Source of the DNA: Roseiarcus sp963726105
GTDB lineage: Bacteria > Pseudomonadota > Alphaproteobacteria > Rhizobiales > Beijerinckiaceae
DNA length: 64,000 nucleotides
NCBI GenBank assembly: GCA_963726105.1
Contig: CAVSBJ010000024.1
Location: forward strand, 558,001 to 622,000
Reading direction: 5' to 3'
The translations under genes were made by a program, and so were the position numbers. Of this stretch, positions 36,486 through 45,558 are shown piece by piece; positions within the stretch are counted from its first letter, which is position 1; each line of letters starts with the position of its first letter. Under the pieces are notes generated by a model. The model had not been told where the DNA came from, did not search any database, and saw nothing but the letters and a program-made list of their open reading frames with translations.

Positions 36486-38147
36486 TCACTTCTGCTCCGT
36501 CTCCCAGTCCGGCGCGACATAATAAGGCGCGTTCGAAGCCGGCAGAGGGTCAAGCCTGCGGATCATGTCGGCCGCTTTTTCGGCCAGCATGATCGTCGGC
36601 GCGTTCAGATTGCCGTTGGTGATCGAAGGCATGATTGACAAATCGACGACCCGCAGCGCGTCGACCCCGATCACCCGGGTTTCTGGATCCACTACGGCAA
36701 AAGGGTCCGCGGGCGATCCCATCTTGCAGCTGCAGGAGGGGTGGTACGCGGTATCGACGTCATCGCGCACGAACGCGTCGATCGCTTCGTCGCTTAAGCA
36801 ATCAGCGCCGGGCTTGATCTCCCGGCCCCGGTAAGGGTCGAAGGCGGGTTGAGCGAAGATCTCCCGGGTCAAGCGCACACAAGCGCGCATCTCGATCCAG
36901 TCCTCGGGATGGCTCATATAATTGAAATGGATCCGCGGCGGCTCCGCCGGGTCGGCGGACCTCAAGCGAACCCAGCCACGGGTTTTCGACCGCATCGGTC
37001 CCGCATGAATCTGGAAGCCATGCTCTTTCGCCAGTATCGAGCCGTCATAGGCGACAGCCATCGGCAGGAAATGGAACTGAATGTCGGGATAGCGAACGCC
37101 GGCGCGTGAGCGGATGAAGCCGCCCGCCTCGAAGTGATTCGAGGCGCCGAGGCCGCGCCCGCGCATCAGCCATTCGGCGCCGATTAGCCCGCGCCTGAAT
37201 AGCCCGATATGCGAAAAGAGCGTGATCGGTTGCTTCGAGGCGACCTGAAAAGTGAATTCGAGATGGTCCTGCAGGTTCTCGCCAACCCCTGGCCGGTCGG
37301 CGAGGACGTCGATGCCGAAGGATCGCAATTCCTCCGCCGGCCCCACACCCGACAGCTTCAGCAATTGCGGCGAATTGATCGGTCCCCCGCAAAGTATGAC
37401 TTCGCGCCGCGCCCTCGCCGTTTGTTCGCGCCCGCGGCGCCGGTAGAGCACCCCGATTGCTCGACGCCCATCGAAAGCGACCCCGGTCGCCAGCGCGTGC
37501 GTGATGACCTCGAGGTTCGGCCGCTTCATCGCCGGCTTGAGATAGGCGTTGGCGGTCGACCACCGGACGCCGTCCTTCACCGTCATGCCGAGTGGGCCAA
37601 ACCCTTCCTGCCGTTCGCCGTTGAGGTCGGGGCTGACTGCATAGCCCGCTTGCCGCCCGGCCTCGATGAAGGCGTCGTAGAGAGGGTTGGCTTTTCGCCC
37701 ATGCGCCGTCGTCAGCGGTCCTGCGTCGCCGCGATAGGCGTCGGCCTCGCCCTGAAAGCGCTCGGCGCGACGAAAATAGGGCAACACGTTTCTATATCCC
37801 CAGCCGCTTGCGCCCTCCTCCTCCCAGCGCTCGAAATCGAGCGGGTGCCCGCGGACATAGACCATGCCGTTGATCGAGGACGAGCCCCCCAGAACCTTGC
37901 CCCGCGGGCACGCGATGCGCCGGCCGCCGAGATGGGGTTCGGGCTCGGTTTTGTACCCCCAATTGTAGGTCTTTGAGTTCATGGGAATCGACAGCGCGGC
38001 CGGCATCTGGATGAAGACCGAGCGATCGCTCCCGCCGTATTCAAGCAAAAGCACGCTCGAGCGGCCGTCTTCGGTAAGGCGATCGGCAAGCACGCAGCCC
38101 GCCGAGCCGGCGCCGACGACAACGTAATCGAAAGTCTCGCCATCCAT
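36486..38147 (-). CDS. betA: GMC family oxidoreductase, probable choline dehydrogenase
   Basis: A 553-residue FAD enzyme. The dinucleotide fold is VVVGAGSAGCVLADRL at residues 9-24. The GMC signature 1 is GKVLGGSSSINGMVYVRGHP, and the C-terminal active-site region DTAYHPSCSCKMG holds the catalytic His. Length and motifs fit BetA, which oxidises choline to betaine aldehyde, but close relatives oxidise other alcohols. It is the third gene of the minus-strand side of the choline locus. No betaine-aldehyde dehydrogenase (betB) or betI is in view. Confidence 0.82.
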   Translation of the reverse strand: MDGETFDYVVVGAGSAGCVLADRLTEDGRSSVLLLEYGGSDRSVFIQMPAALSIPMNSKTYNWGYKTEPEPHLGGRRIACPRGKVLGGSSSINGMVYVRGHPLDFERWEEEGASGWGYRNVLPYFRRAERFQGEADAYRGDAGPLTTAHGRKANPLYDAFIEAGRQAGYAVSPDLNGERQEGFGPLGMTVKDGVRWSTANAYLKPAMKRPNLEVITHALATGVAFDGRRAIGVLYRRRGREQTARARREVILCGGPINSPQLLKLSGVGPAEELRSFGIDVLADRPGVGENLQDHLEFTFQVASKQPITLFSHIGLFRRGLIGAEWLMRGRGLGASNHFEAGGFIRSRAGVRYPDIQFHFLPMAVAYDGSILAKEHGFQIHAGPMRSKTRGWVRLRSADPAEPPRIHFNYMSHPEDWIEMRACVRLTREIFAQPAFDPYRGREIKPGADCLSDEAIDAFVRDDVDTAYHPSCSCKMGSPADPFAVVDPETRVIGVDALRVVDLSIMPSITNGNLNAPTIMLAEKAADMIRRLDPLPASNAPYYVAPDWETEQK

Positions 38148-38290
38148 CCGAGAGACGCTTGCTCACCCCAATGCTTCGGTCCCGATTATGCCTCGGCGTC
38201 GCGTGACGCGACATGATTTTTCAGATGGAACCCCAACACGACGATCGGGCCGGAGACCGGTTAGAGATCTCGGGCGAGAGCAATGCGACG

Positions 38291-38941
38291 CTATTGCGTC
38301 GTGCGCTCGCCGCTATTGAGATTTCTCGCGACAAACGCCATTCGCATGAGGTGCGAAATGTTGCGCGCCTGCATCTTTTGAATGACGGCGGACCGGTGAT
38401 GTTCGGCGGTCCTTGAGCTGATGCGCAGCTGGTGCGCAATAAGCTTGGTCGGCAACCCCTCCAACAGAAGGGCGAGGACCTCCCGCTCCCGCTGTGTCAG
38501 CAGCGCCTGACGGGCCTTGAATTCCTTCATTTCGAGTGGGGCGTCGCCAGCCTCGTCGCCGCGCGACAAGGCCTCCTCGACCGTCGCGAGCAGCGCCTCG
38601 GCGTCGAACGGCTTTTGGACAAAATGGAAAGCGCCCGCCTTCATCGCCAGGACGGCCGTCGGCACGTCGCCGTACGCTGTTATCATGATGACTGTCGAAT
38701 CGCTGGTCGCAGCGACGACACGCCTCAGAAGCTCGATGCCGCTCATACCGGGGAGCTGGTTGTCGAGCAGAATGCAAGCGGGGTCATTCAGAGGGTTTGC
38801 GGTGAGGTATTCCTCGGCCGAGCCATAGGATCTCGACTCGATCTGGGCGGTCGACAGAAGCAGGGTCAGCGCATCACGCACCTTTGCTTCATCATCAACG
38901 ATGTGCACGCAGCGTTCATGCAGCATTGTGTCCGCATCCAT
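38291..38941 (-). CDS. FixJ/NarL-type response regulator
   Basis: About 216 residues from the ATG at 38941 (an ATG at 38962 or 38926 is also possible). The receiver domain has the acidic pair in VHIVDDEAK, phospho-acceptor Asp60 in CILLDNQLPGMSG, and Lys in HFVQKPFD. The LuxR/FixJ-type HTH follows (LTQREREVLALLLEGLPTKL, then SSRTAEHHRSAVIQKM). Its start overlaps the end of the sensor kinase gene, so the pair is co-translated. The target genes are unknown. Confidence 0.88.
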   Translation of the reverse strand: MDADTMLHERCVHIVDDEAKVRDALTLLLSTAQIESRSYGSAEEYLTANPLNDPACILLDNQLPGMSGIELLRRVVAATSDSTVIMITAYGDVPTAVLAMKAGAFHFVQKPFDAEALLATVEEALSRGDEAGDAPLEMKEFKARQALLTQREREVLALLLEGLPTKLIAHQLRISSRTAEHHRSAVIQKMQARNISHLMRMAFVARNLNSGERTTQ

Positions 38942-40580
38942 TGGTCGGCAACTCGACGACAAATCGCGCGCCCCCTGTCGCGATCGGCTCCCACCAGAGA
39001 CGGCCCGCGTGCCTCTGAACGATCCGCCGGCTCAAGTGCAAGCCGAGTCCCATTCCGCGTGGTTTTGTGGTCTGATAGGCGTCAAAAATGTTGTCCGCGA
39101 GTTCCGGCGTCACGCCCCTGCCATTGTCCTCGACCCGGAGCACGATTGCCGCTTCTTTTGCAGCGACCCCCACGGTCACGAGCCCCCGGGCGTCCGATCG
39201 TTCCGCGGCGGAGTCGATCGCATTGGCGACGAGATTGATCAAAACTTGCTCGATCTGGACCTCGTCCGCGGTTACCGGAGGGACAGGACCGCTGCTTTCA
39301 ACCTCCACCAGAACGCCGCGCGCCGCCGCTTCCTCCCGACAAAGCTCGCCAATCCTCTCCGCGAGGGCGGAGACATCGAGCGCTTTCAAGTTCAAGTTGC
39401 CATTTGAGACGAAATCGCGAATGCGCTCGAGAATTTCGCGGGCCCGCTGAGCCTCGGCCTCCGCCTTGACCAACGCGTCCATGACTGGCCCGCTCGCGAC
39501 GCCCGGCTGGAGCAATCGCCGTGCGGCGTGCAGGTAGGTCGCCACCGTTGACAGCGGTTGGCTGACCTCGTGAGCGAGCGCCATTCCCATCGCGCCGGCC
39601 CGAGCGTTGGACACCATCCGGGCCATTTCCCTCTTTTGGTCGCGCAGACGCAGACCGGCGTCCTTGCGCTCGGTCGTAACCGCGCCAAGCAGCAAGCCGG
39701 TGATCGAAAGCACCAGCATCAGCAGTTGGAGTATGGCGAAATCGGTCGTGTTGTAGCCAACGAAGCTCGTGAGTACGGCAAGGGTCAGCTGGATTGTGAC
39801 CAGAGCAAGCGCGACGCCTGCATACCCTTCCCGCATCGCCACCCAGATGACCGGCAGGAAAAGTAGATTGAACAGATAGTATAATTTGTCGCCGACGCCG
39901 ACGAGCGCGGCGAACCCAAGGCCTATTCCAAGTACGAAAATGAAAATGGTGAATAACGTATAGCTTGACCAGCGCCATGGCGGCGACGCGTAAGTGAAGG
40001 CCGCTGTCGTCGCGGGAATGATCGTGACGATCCCAAGCGCGTTGCCGATCCAGCAATGTATCGTCGCGACGAAGACCTTATCCGATGACAGTCCGCCGCC
40101 CAGATTCAGCACTCCGCAATATATAAAAGCCGATAACGCGGCGCCTACCGGAATAAAAAGCAGGAACGCCACCACGTCCGGCAATCTGAACTGCCTGATA
40201 TCGAATTTCAGTGCATGCTTCAGCACAAGAGCAAGGCTGACATAGGCGATGGTCAAACTGAGCTCCGCCGCCATGGTCACGCCGATGCTGCGATGCACCC
40301 CGGCGATCGACACGTCGACCAGAACCTCAGCCAGGAAAACAAACGGCGCAAAAGCGACGTTCTCGAGGAGCAGCGCAAAACTCAAGCCGTCGTCCGGACT
40401 CCACAACGTGATTCCGAGGCGGTCGAACTCATGCCACTCCGTCAGCAGGTTGAGCGCGAAATAGACGGCAATGAAGGCGGCGCCGGTCCCCCAGAACCTG
40501 GGACCAGCCGCAGTGACAACGGTCCAACCTCGATGAGGATGGAGCGGCATCTCATGCGAATTCGACAGGGCCATTTTCAT
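38916..40580 (-). CDS. MASE1-domain sensor histidine kinase
   Basis: A 554-residue kinase. About eight membrane segments (residues 25-310) form a MASE1-type integral sensor region (RLGITLWSPDDGLSFALLL is typical). A phospho-acceptor His in MALAHEVSQPLSTVATYLH and an HATPase domain with LINLVANAIDSAAE, VEDNGRGVT and GMGLGLHLSRRIVQRHAG follow, in the FixL/DctB style. It is partnered with the overlapping FixJ-type regulator. The signal is unknown. It diverges from ddl across about 230 bp. Confidence 0.88.
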   Translation of the reverse strand: MKMALSNSHEMPLHPHRGWTVVTAAGPRFWGTGAAFIAVYFALNLLTEWHEFDRLGITLWSPDDGLSFALLLENVAFAPFVFLAEVLVDVSIAGVHRSIGVTMAAELSLTIAYVSLALVLKHALKFDIRQFRLPDVVAFLLFIPVGAALSAFIYCGVLNLGGGLSSDKVFVATIHCWIGNALGIVTIIPATTAAFTYASPPWRWSSYTLFTIFIFVLGIGLGFAALVGVGDKLYYLFNLLFLPVIWVAMREGYAGVALALVTIQLTLAVLTSFVGYNTTDFAILQLLMLVLSITGLLLGAVTTERKDAGLRLRDQKREMARMVSNARAGAMGMALAHEVSQPLSTVATYLHAARRLLQPGVASGPVMDALVKAEAEAQRAREILERIRDFVSNGNLNLKALDVSALAERIGELCREEAAARGVLVEVESSGPVPPVTADEVQIEQVLINLVANAIDSAAERSDARGLVTVGVAAKEAAIVLRVEDNGRGVTPELADNIFDAYQTTKPRGMGLGLHLSRRIVQRHAGRLWWEPIATGGARFVVELPTNGCGHNAA

Positions 40581-40808
40581 CCCGGACTAGAGGGGAATGA
40601 TATGGCGCTTTGTTTCCATTTCAAACCCGCTTGACATAGGCAATTCTACCAATCGCCGTCTATTTAACCTCGGTCTACCGTAATCCATCGAGCGCGTCCA
40701 AGCCGTTGGCGTCCCCCCTTGCCGCGCTGACCCGCCCATCGCCGGTTGACCAATCCCGCCGCTTTCGGCGAAGTCCCCCGCCAGCGTGCCAATTCGGGAG
40801 ATCATGAC

Positions 40809-41915
40809 ATGGCCGAAAGACTGCGCGTCGCATTGTTGTTTGGCGGCCGCTCGGCCGAGCACGACGTCTCCGTCATGTCCGCCGGCAACGTGTTCCGCGC
40901 GCTCGACCCAACGCGCTACGACACGATTCCGATCGGCATAACCCGAAGCGGCGCCTGGGTCCTGTGCTCGCTCGCACGCGGCGCGTTTCCAGTCGCCGTT
41001 CCCGAGAGCGGACCGGGCGTCGCCCTCATTCCAGGCGGCGCGGGACGGCTTGCGATCCTTTCGGCGACGAATGCGGCGGCGCCAGACTTATCGCACTCCG
41101 TCGACGTCGTGTTTCCGGTTCTCCACGGTCCTTTCGGCGAGGATGGAACGGTTCAGGGCGCAGCGGAGATTGCGGGCGTGGCTTATGTCGGTTCCGGCGT
41201 CCTCGGTTCGGCCGCCGCGATGGACAAGGATGTCGCCAAACGCCTGATGCGCGACAGTGGCCTGCCGATCGCGCGCTTTTTAAGCTTCGTCCAAGGCGAC
41301 GCGCCATCGTTCGATGCGGTCGTCGCCGAACTTGGCCGCCCGGTGTTTGTTAAGCCAGCCCGCCAGGGCTCGTCGGTCGGCATCAGCAAGGCGGGGACGC
41401 GAGAGGAGTTCGTCAAAGCGATCGCCGAGGCGTTCCGGCATGATCGCAAAATCCTGGTCGAGGAATATGTTCGCGGCCGCGAGATCGAGTGTGGCGTCCT
41501 CGAAGGTGAAGACGGTTCGCTCACCGCCTCGCCGCCCGGCGAGATCGTGCCCAGCAACCGCCACGGCTTCTACACCTATGAGGCCAAATATCTCGACAAG
41601 GAGGGCGCGGCGATCAAGGTCCCGGCTGACCTCGCTCCCGACGTCAGCGATAAGGTTCGCGAGCTCTCGATTGAGGCCTTCCGCGCGCTTGCCTGCGAGG
41701 GTTTGGCTCGCGTCGACTTCTTCCTTCGCGAGGACGGCCGTCTTGTGATCAATGAGGTGAACACGCTGCCGGGCTTCACGAACATCAGCATGTACCCGAA
41801 GGTCATGGAGGCGATGGGGATCAGCTATTCCGAGCTGGTCGACCGCCTCATTCGTCACGCGCTGGCGCGTTCGGGCTTAAGCACGCAGAAAGCGGAAACG
41901 CGAATGCGGGCTTGA
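40809..41915 (+). CDS. ddl: D-alanine--D-alanine ligase
   Basis: A 368-residue ATP-grasp enzyme making D-Ala-D-Ala for peptidoglycan. The start at ATG 40809 gives the standard N-terminus (RVALLFGGRSAEHDVSVMSA). Substrate and ATP residues are in VFPVLHGPFGEDGTVQG, KPARQGSSVGISKAG, EEYVRGREIECGVLE and NEVNTLPGFTNISMYPK. It stands outside the dcw cell-division cluster, where alphaproteobacteria usually carry ddlB, so it may be a second copy (ddlA). Confidence 0.93.
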   Translation: MAERLRVALLFGGRSAEHDVSVMSAGNVFRALDPTRYDTIPIGITRSGAWVLCSLARGAFPVAVPESGPGVALIPGGAGRLAILSATNAAAPDLSHSVDVVFPVLHGPFGEDGTVQGAAEIAGVAYVGSGVLGSAAAMDKDVAKRLMRDSGLPIARFLSFVQGDAPSFDAVVAELGRPVFVKPARQGSSVGISKAGTREEFVKAIAEAFRHDRKILVEEYVRGREIECGVLEGEDGSLTASPPGEIVPSNRHGFYTYEAKYLDKEGAAIKVPADLAPDVSDKVRELSIEAFRALACEGLARVDFFLREDGRLVINEVNTLPGFTNISMYPKVMEAMGISYSELVDRLIRHALARSGLSTQKAETRMRA

Positions 41916-41967
41916 TCCGGTCTTGGCCGCGGAGGAGAGGTAACAAACGCCTGTCCGCACCGAAGCA

Positions 41968-42501
41968 ATGCGCATGACGTTTGCTTCCACGCTTCGCCGG
42001 CTTGCCTTCGCCCCGCTCACGACGCCGCCGGGCTTCTTCGCGCTGCCACTGCAACTCATCGTCGGCTACGGATTTCTCGAGCATGGCTACGCCAAACTCG
42101 CCCGAGGCCCGGACGTCTTCATTGGCATCCTGCATGCGATCGGCATGCCGTTCTCATTCGTTCTTGGCTGGGCGACGATTCTCATCGAGATGGTCGGCGG
42201 ACTGTTCATCCTCTGCGGGGCTCTTGTGCCTCTCGCCTCCCTGCCGATGACCGTCGTGCTCCTCGTCGCGATTTTCGCCGTTCATCTTCCGAACGGCTTC
42301 AGCTCGATCAAGCTCGTCGCCTACGATGGGTCGGGCGCGCATTTTGGGCAGCCAGGCTACGAGACCGACCTGCTCTATCTCGCCGCTCTCCTCGCGCTTT
42401 GCTTCGGCGGCGCCGGCCCGTTGTCGCTCGATGGTTATGTCGACGCACGCCGGAAAGCCGATCAGTACGACGACAGATCAAGGTCGAGCGCCCGATCGTG
42501 A
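41968..42501 (+). CDS. DoxX family membrane protein
   Basis: A 177-residue protein with four membrane segments (residues 27-47, 60-85, 88-107, 133-152) and the DoxX pattern VGYGFLEHGYAKLARGPDVF, then IEMVGGLFILCGALVPLASL. ATG 41968 or 41974 may be used. DoxX proteins are poorly understood quinone- or redox-associated membrane proteins. The SIS-domain gene starts 41 bp downstream, and the two are probably co-transcribed. Confidence 0.8.
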   Translation: MRMTFASTLRRLAFAPLTTPPGFFALPLQLIVGYGFLEHGYAKLARGPDVFIGILHAIGMPFSFVLGWATILIEMVGGLFILCGALVPLASLPMTVVLLVAIFAVHLPNGFSSIKLVAYDGSGAHFGQPGYETDLLYLAALLALCFGGAGPLSLDGYVDARRKADQYDDRSRSSARS

Positions 42502-42542
42502 AGCGCGGATCTGTTGAGGCGGGAGTCAACGCGAGGAAACCA

Positions 42543-43106
42543 ATGACCGAAACCCTGGCCCAATTGTCGAAGGGCGCGCTGAGTGATCTCGCCGGCGTGT
42601 TCGCCGCCATGCCGGAGAACGCGCTCGACGGGTTGCTCGAGGCCATCGTCAGCGCGAAGCGCATCGTCGTGTTCGGCCTTGGGCGCGAAGGGTTGCAGAT
42701 GCGCGGCTTCGCCATGCGCCTCTTTCACATGGGCCGCGACGTCTCGGTCTGGGGCGACATGACGACGCCCGCTTTGGGCGCGGGCGATCTCTTCATTGCT
42801 TCCGCCGGGCCAGGCGATCTCCCGACCGCACAAACGCTGGTCGAGATCGCGCGCAAAGCTGGCGCTCGCACGGCGCTCATCACCGCTCAACCTGCAGGCG
42901 GACTCGCCGAACACGTCGACGTCGTTACGCTCATTCCGGCCCAGACGATGGCGAACGATCAGGGCGGCAAGGTCTCTGTCCTGCCCATGGGCTCCCTGTT
43001 CGAGACGGCGCAGATGATCGCCTTCGAACTGGTGGTCCTGAAACTGCGCCCGCGTTTCGGTGAAACGTCGGAGACAATGCGCGCACGGCACACCAACTTG
43101 GAATGA
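42543..43106 (+). CDS. SIS-domain sugar-phosphate isomerase, 6-phospho-3-hexuloisomerase-like
   Basis: A 187-residue SIS protein. The start is ATG 42543; the longer open frame from 42399 runs through the end of the DoxX gene. The sugar-phosphate site is FGLGREGLQMRGFAMRLFHM, then IASAGPGDLPTAQTLVEIAR, and the C-terminal RHTNLE ending is typical of 6-phospho-3-hexuloisomerase (PHI) relatives. PHI works with hexulose-6-phosphate synthase in formaldehyde fixation; no synthase gene is in the window, so the function may be another ketose/aldose phosphate isomerisation. Confidence 0.78.
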   Translation: MTETLAQLSKGALSDLAGVFAAMPENALDGLLEAIVSAKRIVVFGLGREGLQMRGFAMRLFHMGRDVSVWGDMTTPALGAGDLFIASAGPGDLPTAQTLVEIARKAGARTALITAQPAGGLAEHVDVVTLIPAQTMANDQGGKVSVLPMGSLFETAQMIAFELVVLKLRPRFGETSETMRARHTNLE

Positions 43107-43234
43107 TCACCTCAGCATTGCGGAAAGGGCCGGCGGTGAGGGTCGCCGCGCATCGATTGCGACCACAATCTCCCGCGATTGCAGCCACCATTCCTTTCTA
43201 AGCCATCAGCGTCGACCCCGACCGGATAGGCGCC

Positions 43235-43899
43235 ATGGCGATTCGCGCTCTCGATTTCGTGACAAAGCTTTCCTCACGATTGGCTTACGAGATTCTGCCG
43301 GTGACCACCGCGAACGTGATTGGCGCGACGCTGGTCAATCATTACGGTCATAGGCCGTCCTCGCCCCCGATTGTCATCCAGGCGCCCCCGTCGGCGTCCG
43401 AAGATGCGATGGTGCAGTCCCTGCGCGAGGAGCACGAACTTATCGCCGTCTTTATGAAGCGCAATCAGGAGAGCGCGCGCGACCCGGAGCGCTCGGGAAG
43501 CGCCGCGACGCAAGTCGCATCGTTGGCCTCGTCCTCCCTTTCGCTCGTGGATCCGCCGTTGCCCGAGCCACGACCGGCGGCGCAAAAAGCGGTGGCGAGG
43601 CTCGCGCCAAAACCCGCGGCCAGGAAAAAGTCCGCGCTGACTGAGGCGTCGGGCCTCAGCCGGACCTTCCCGCGATTTCGTCAGAGATCCCGCCGCTACC
43701 GGCCTCCCCGCCGCCTCCGCCTCAATTTGAGTTCGAGCCAGGGGCGCGGCCGATCACCCGCGTCGCCGGCGAAGTGCGCGAATGGGTCACGGACATAGCT
43801 CAGGCGTCTGAGCATGTGGCGTTCCTGCCTCGCTGGCCTGATGATTGGCCTACGGCGCCGTCGGTGATCCGGCCGCTGGCCTTCTTCCGCCAGAACTGA
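43235..43899 (+). pseudogene. hypothetical proline-rich protein with a frameshift
   Basis: No family is recognised. Frame 1 (from ATG 43235) gives an N-terminal region with a short helix and an Ala/Pro-rich linker (PPLPEPRPAAQKAVARLAPK), then turns into Arg-rich nonsense. From about 43665 another frame reads SSEIPPLPASPPPPPQFEFE and then a well-formed tail (ITRVAGEVREWVTDIAQASE, FLPRWPDDWPTAPSVIRPL), ending at 43899. The join suggests one protein of about 220 residues disrupted by a single indel. It is a decayed gene or a sequence error. Confidence 0.6.
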
Positions 43900-43912
43900 T
43901 CCTGAAGGCGCG

Positions 43913-44530
43913 CTACGCGCTCTCGTTCCACGCGGTCACGAATGTCTGCGCCGCGCACCGAACTTCATCGACGCTTGCGCCGGGCTTGTAGAGCGCCGAG
44001 CCGACACCAAAGCCGCTCGCGCCCGCCCGCTTGTAGGCAGCAATGCGCTCGGGCGTGACGCCGCCGACCGGATAGAGCTGCGTCTCTTTTGGCAAGACGG
44101 CGCGCCACGCCTTCACGATATCGGGCCCAAGCGCTTCGCCGGGAAAAAGCTTCAAGCCCCGCGCGCCCGCCTTCAGCGCCGCAAACGCCTCGGTCATTGT
44201 GGTGACGCCCGGTACGGCGATGAGCCCGAGCTTAGTCGCGCGCTCGATGACCGCGTGATCGGCGTTGGGCGCGACCACGAGTTTCGCTCCCGCCCCCGCG
44301 ACCTCGTCGACGGCGCGCGGTTCGAGCACTGTACCCGCGCCGACAAGAACCTTGTCGCCAAACAGCCGCGCGATGAGTTCGATGCTCGCCAAGGGATCGG
44401 GCGAATTGAGCGGCACTTCGATGGCGCCGAAGCCCGCTTCGACAATGACCGCGGCGATCGAATCCGCTTCGTCCGGCGTGACGCCGCGCAGGATGGCGAC
44501 GAGGGGAGTCGGAGCGAGGTTTAGCGTCAC
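43913..44530 (-). CDS. dgoA: 2-dehydro-3-deoxy-6-phosphogalactonate aldolase
   Basis: A 205-residue class I aldolase of the KDPG/KDPGal family. The start is GTG 44530 behind GGAGG, overlapping the dgoK stop as GTGA; a longer frame going upstream through dgoK is an artefact. Glu of AIEVPLNSPDP, the Schiff-base Lys in GLKLFPGEALGP and the GGVTPERIAAYKRAGASGFG ending are present. It cleaves 2-keto-3-deoxy-6-phosphogalactonate to pyruvate and glyceraldehyde-3-phosphate in the De Ley-Doudoroff galactose path. Pairing with dgoK supports the galactonate rather than gluconate enzyme. Confidence 0.88.
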   Translation of the reverse strand: MTLNLAPTPLVAILRGVTPDEADSIAAVIVEAGFGAIEVPLNSPDPLASIELIARLFGDKVLVGAGTVLEPRAVDEVAGAGAKLVVAPNADHAVIERATKLGLIAVPGVTTMTEAFAALKAGARGLKLFPGEALGPDIVKAWRAVLPKETQLYPVGGVTPERIAAYKRAGASGFGVGSALYKPGASVDEVRCAAQTFVTAWNESA

Positions 44531-45480
44531 AAAAGACCTCCGTCGCGAGCGATGCGAAACAGCCCGCGCGCCGCCGCACGCCGAGGCGCGGCGCGAGCGG
44601 AGACGTCGAGCGCCGCGAACGCCGCGAGATAGCGCTCGACCAGCGCCTCTGCGCCCGCGACATGCGGCGCTTCGCCTGCAAACAGCCGCCGCGCCTCGCC
44701 AATCTCCGCGCCGATCAAGAGCCCGGAGAGATATTCGCCCGAATCCTCGTCCGGGAGGGCGCCCATGAGGGGCAGCGATCGCGCGCCAAACATGAGGCCG
44801 AGCAAGCCGGACTTTCCTTCGCAGGCCGCCGCGGCGGCGCCGCGGCGAACGCCGAGCGCGAAGGCTCCGCCCGGACTCTTGGCGGGCGCGGCCCTGGCGA
44901 AGGCCCCGGCGACCGTATGGTCGCGTAACGCCGCAAACAATTCTCCCGTGACGAAGGTCTTGAAGGCGACGATGCGATCGCCGTCGACCCTCGCCCATTT
45001 CGAATGGGAGCCGGGCAGCACGATCAGTCGGGCGCCTGCATCGGCGACGCCAAAAATTTCCGTTTCCTCGCCCCGCATCACATCCGGCTGTGCCGCTTCA
45101 TCGACATAGGACAAGCCGGCCGCCAGATGAACAGGCCGGCCGTCGGCCTCGACCTGCGTGAGCTGCGCCGCGACCTCGCGGGGCCCGGCCGGGCATTTGA
45201 CATAAGCCGCCTCGCGCCAGCCGTGCCGGCTCCCGACCATGCCCGAGGCGACGACGGGCAGCGACGGATGGGCCTCGAGCCATCGCCCGATCAACCGCCT
45301 GAGGGTCGCTGGATAGGCTCCCGCCGCGACGCTCCCGATCCCGTCGCCGGAGGCGACCTCGTCGAGGATTTCGCCGTTCGGCGCCATGAGATAGGCGCGG
45401 AAGCTCGACGATCCCCAGTCGATGGCGATGAGCACGGGCGGCATGATGGCGGATTGACCATGCGCGAGGGGGGCCGTCAA
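44527..45480 (-). CDS. dgoK: 2-dehydro-3-deoxygalactonokinase
   Basis: A kinase of up to 317 residues; the start is ATG 45480, or more likely ATG 45444 giving MPPVLIAIDWGSSSFRAYL. DGOK-family features include the N-terminal phosphate-binding loop IDWGSSSFRAYLM, the ASGMVGSRHGWREA stretch and LPGSHSKWARVDG. It phosphorylates 2-keto-3-deoxygalactonate ahead of DgoA. It is translationally coupled to dgoA by a 4-bp overlap. The promoter lies in the space shared with the divergent SDR gene. Confidence 0.9.
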   Translation of the reverse strand: MTAPLAHGQSAIMPPVLIAIDWGSSSFRAYLMAPNGEILDEVASGDGIGSVAAGAYPATLRRLIGRWLEAHPSLPVVASGMVGSRHGWREAAYVKCPAGPREVAAQLTQVEADGRPVHLAAGLSYVDEAAQPDVMRGEETEIFGVADAGARLIVLPGSHSKWARVDGDRIVAFKTFVTGELFAALRDHTVAGAFARAAPAKSPGGAFALGVRRGAAAAACEGKSGLLGLMFGARSLPLMGALPDEDSGEYLSGLLIGAEIGEARRLFAGEAPHVAGAEALVERYLAAFAALDVSARAAPRRAAARGLFRIARDGGLL

Positions 45481-45558
45481 TCGGCCGACGGTTTCGCCGG
45501 ATTAGACTCTCTCATTATTCTGCTGCATCGAGCGCCGCGCGAGCCTGGGAGGCCAAGG

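Noticed and set aside
34962..36638. 558-codon open frame antisense to the MttB-family gene
   Set aside because: Arg/Ala/Glu-rich, no known motif, overlaps a clear gene in full; codon-shadow artefact.
42399..42542. N-terminal 48-codon extension of the SIS-domain protein
   Set aside because: It is read through the 3' end of the DoxX gene in another frame and is Arg-rich; the conserved start is at 42543.
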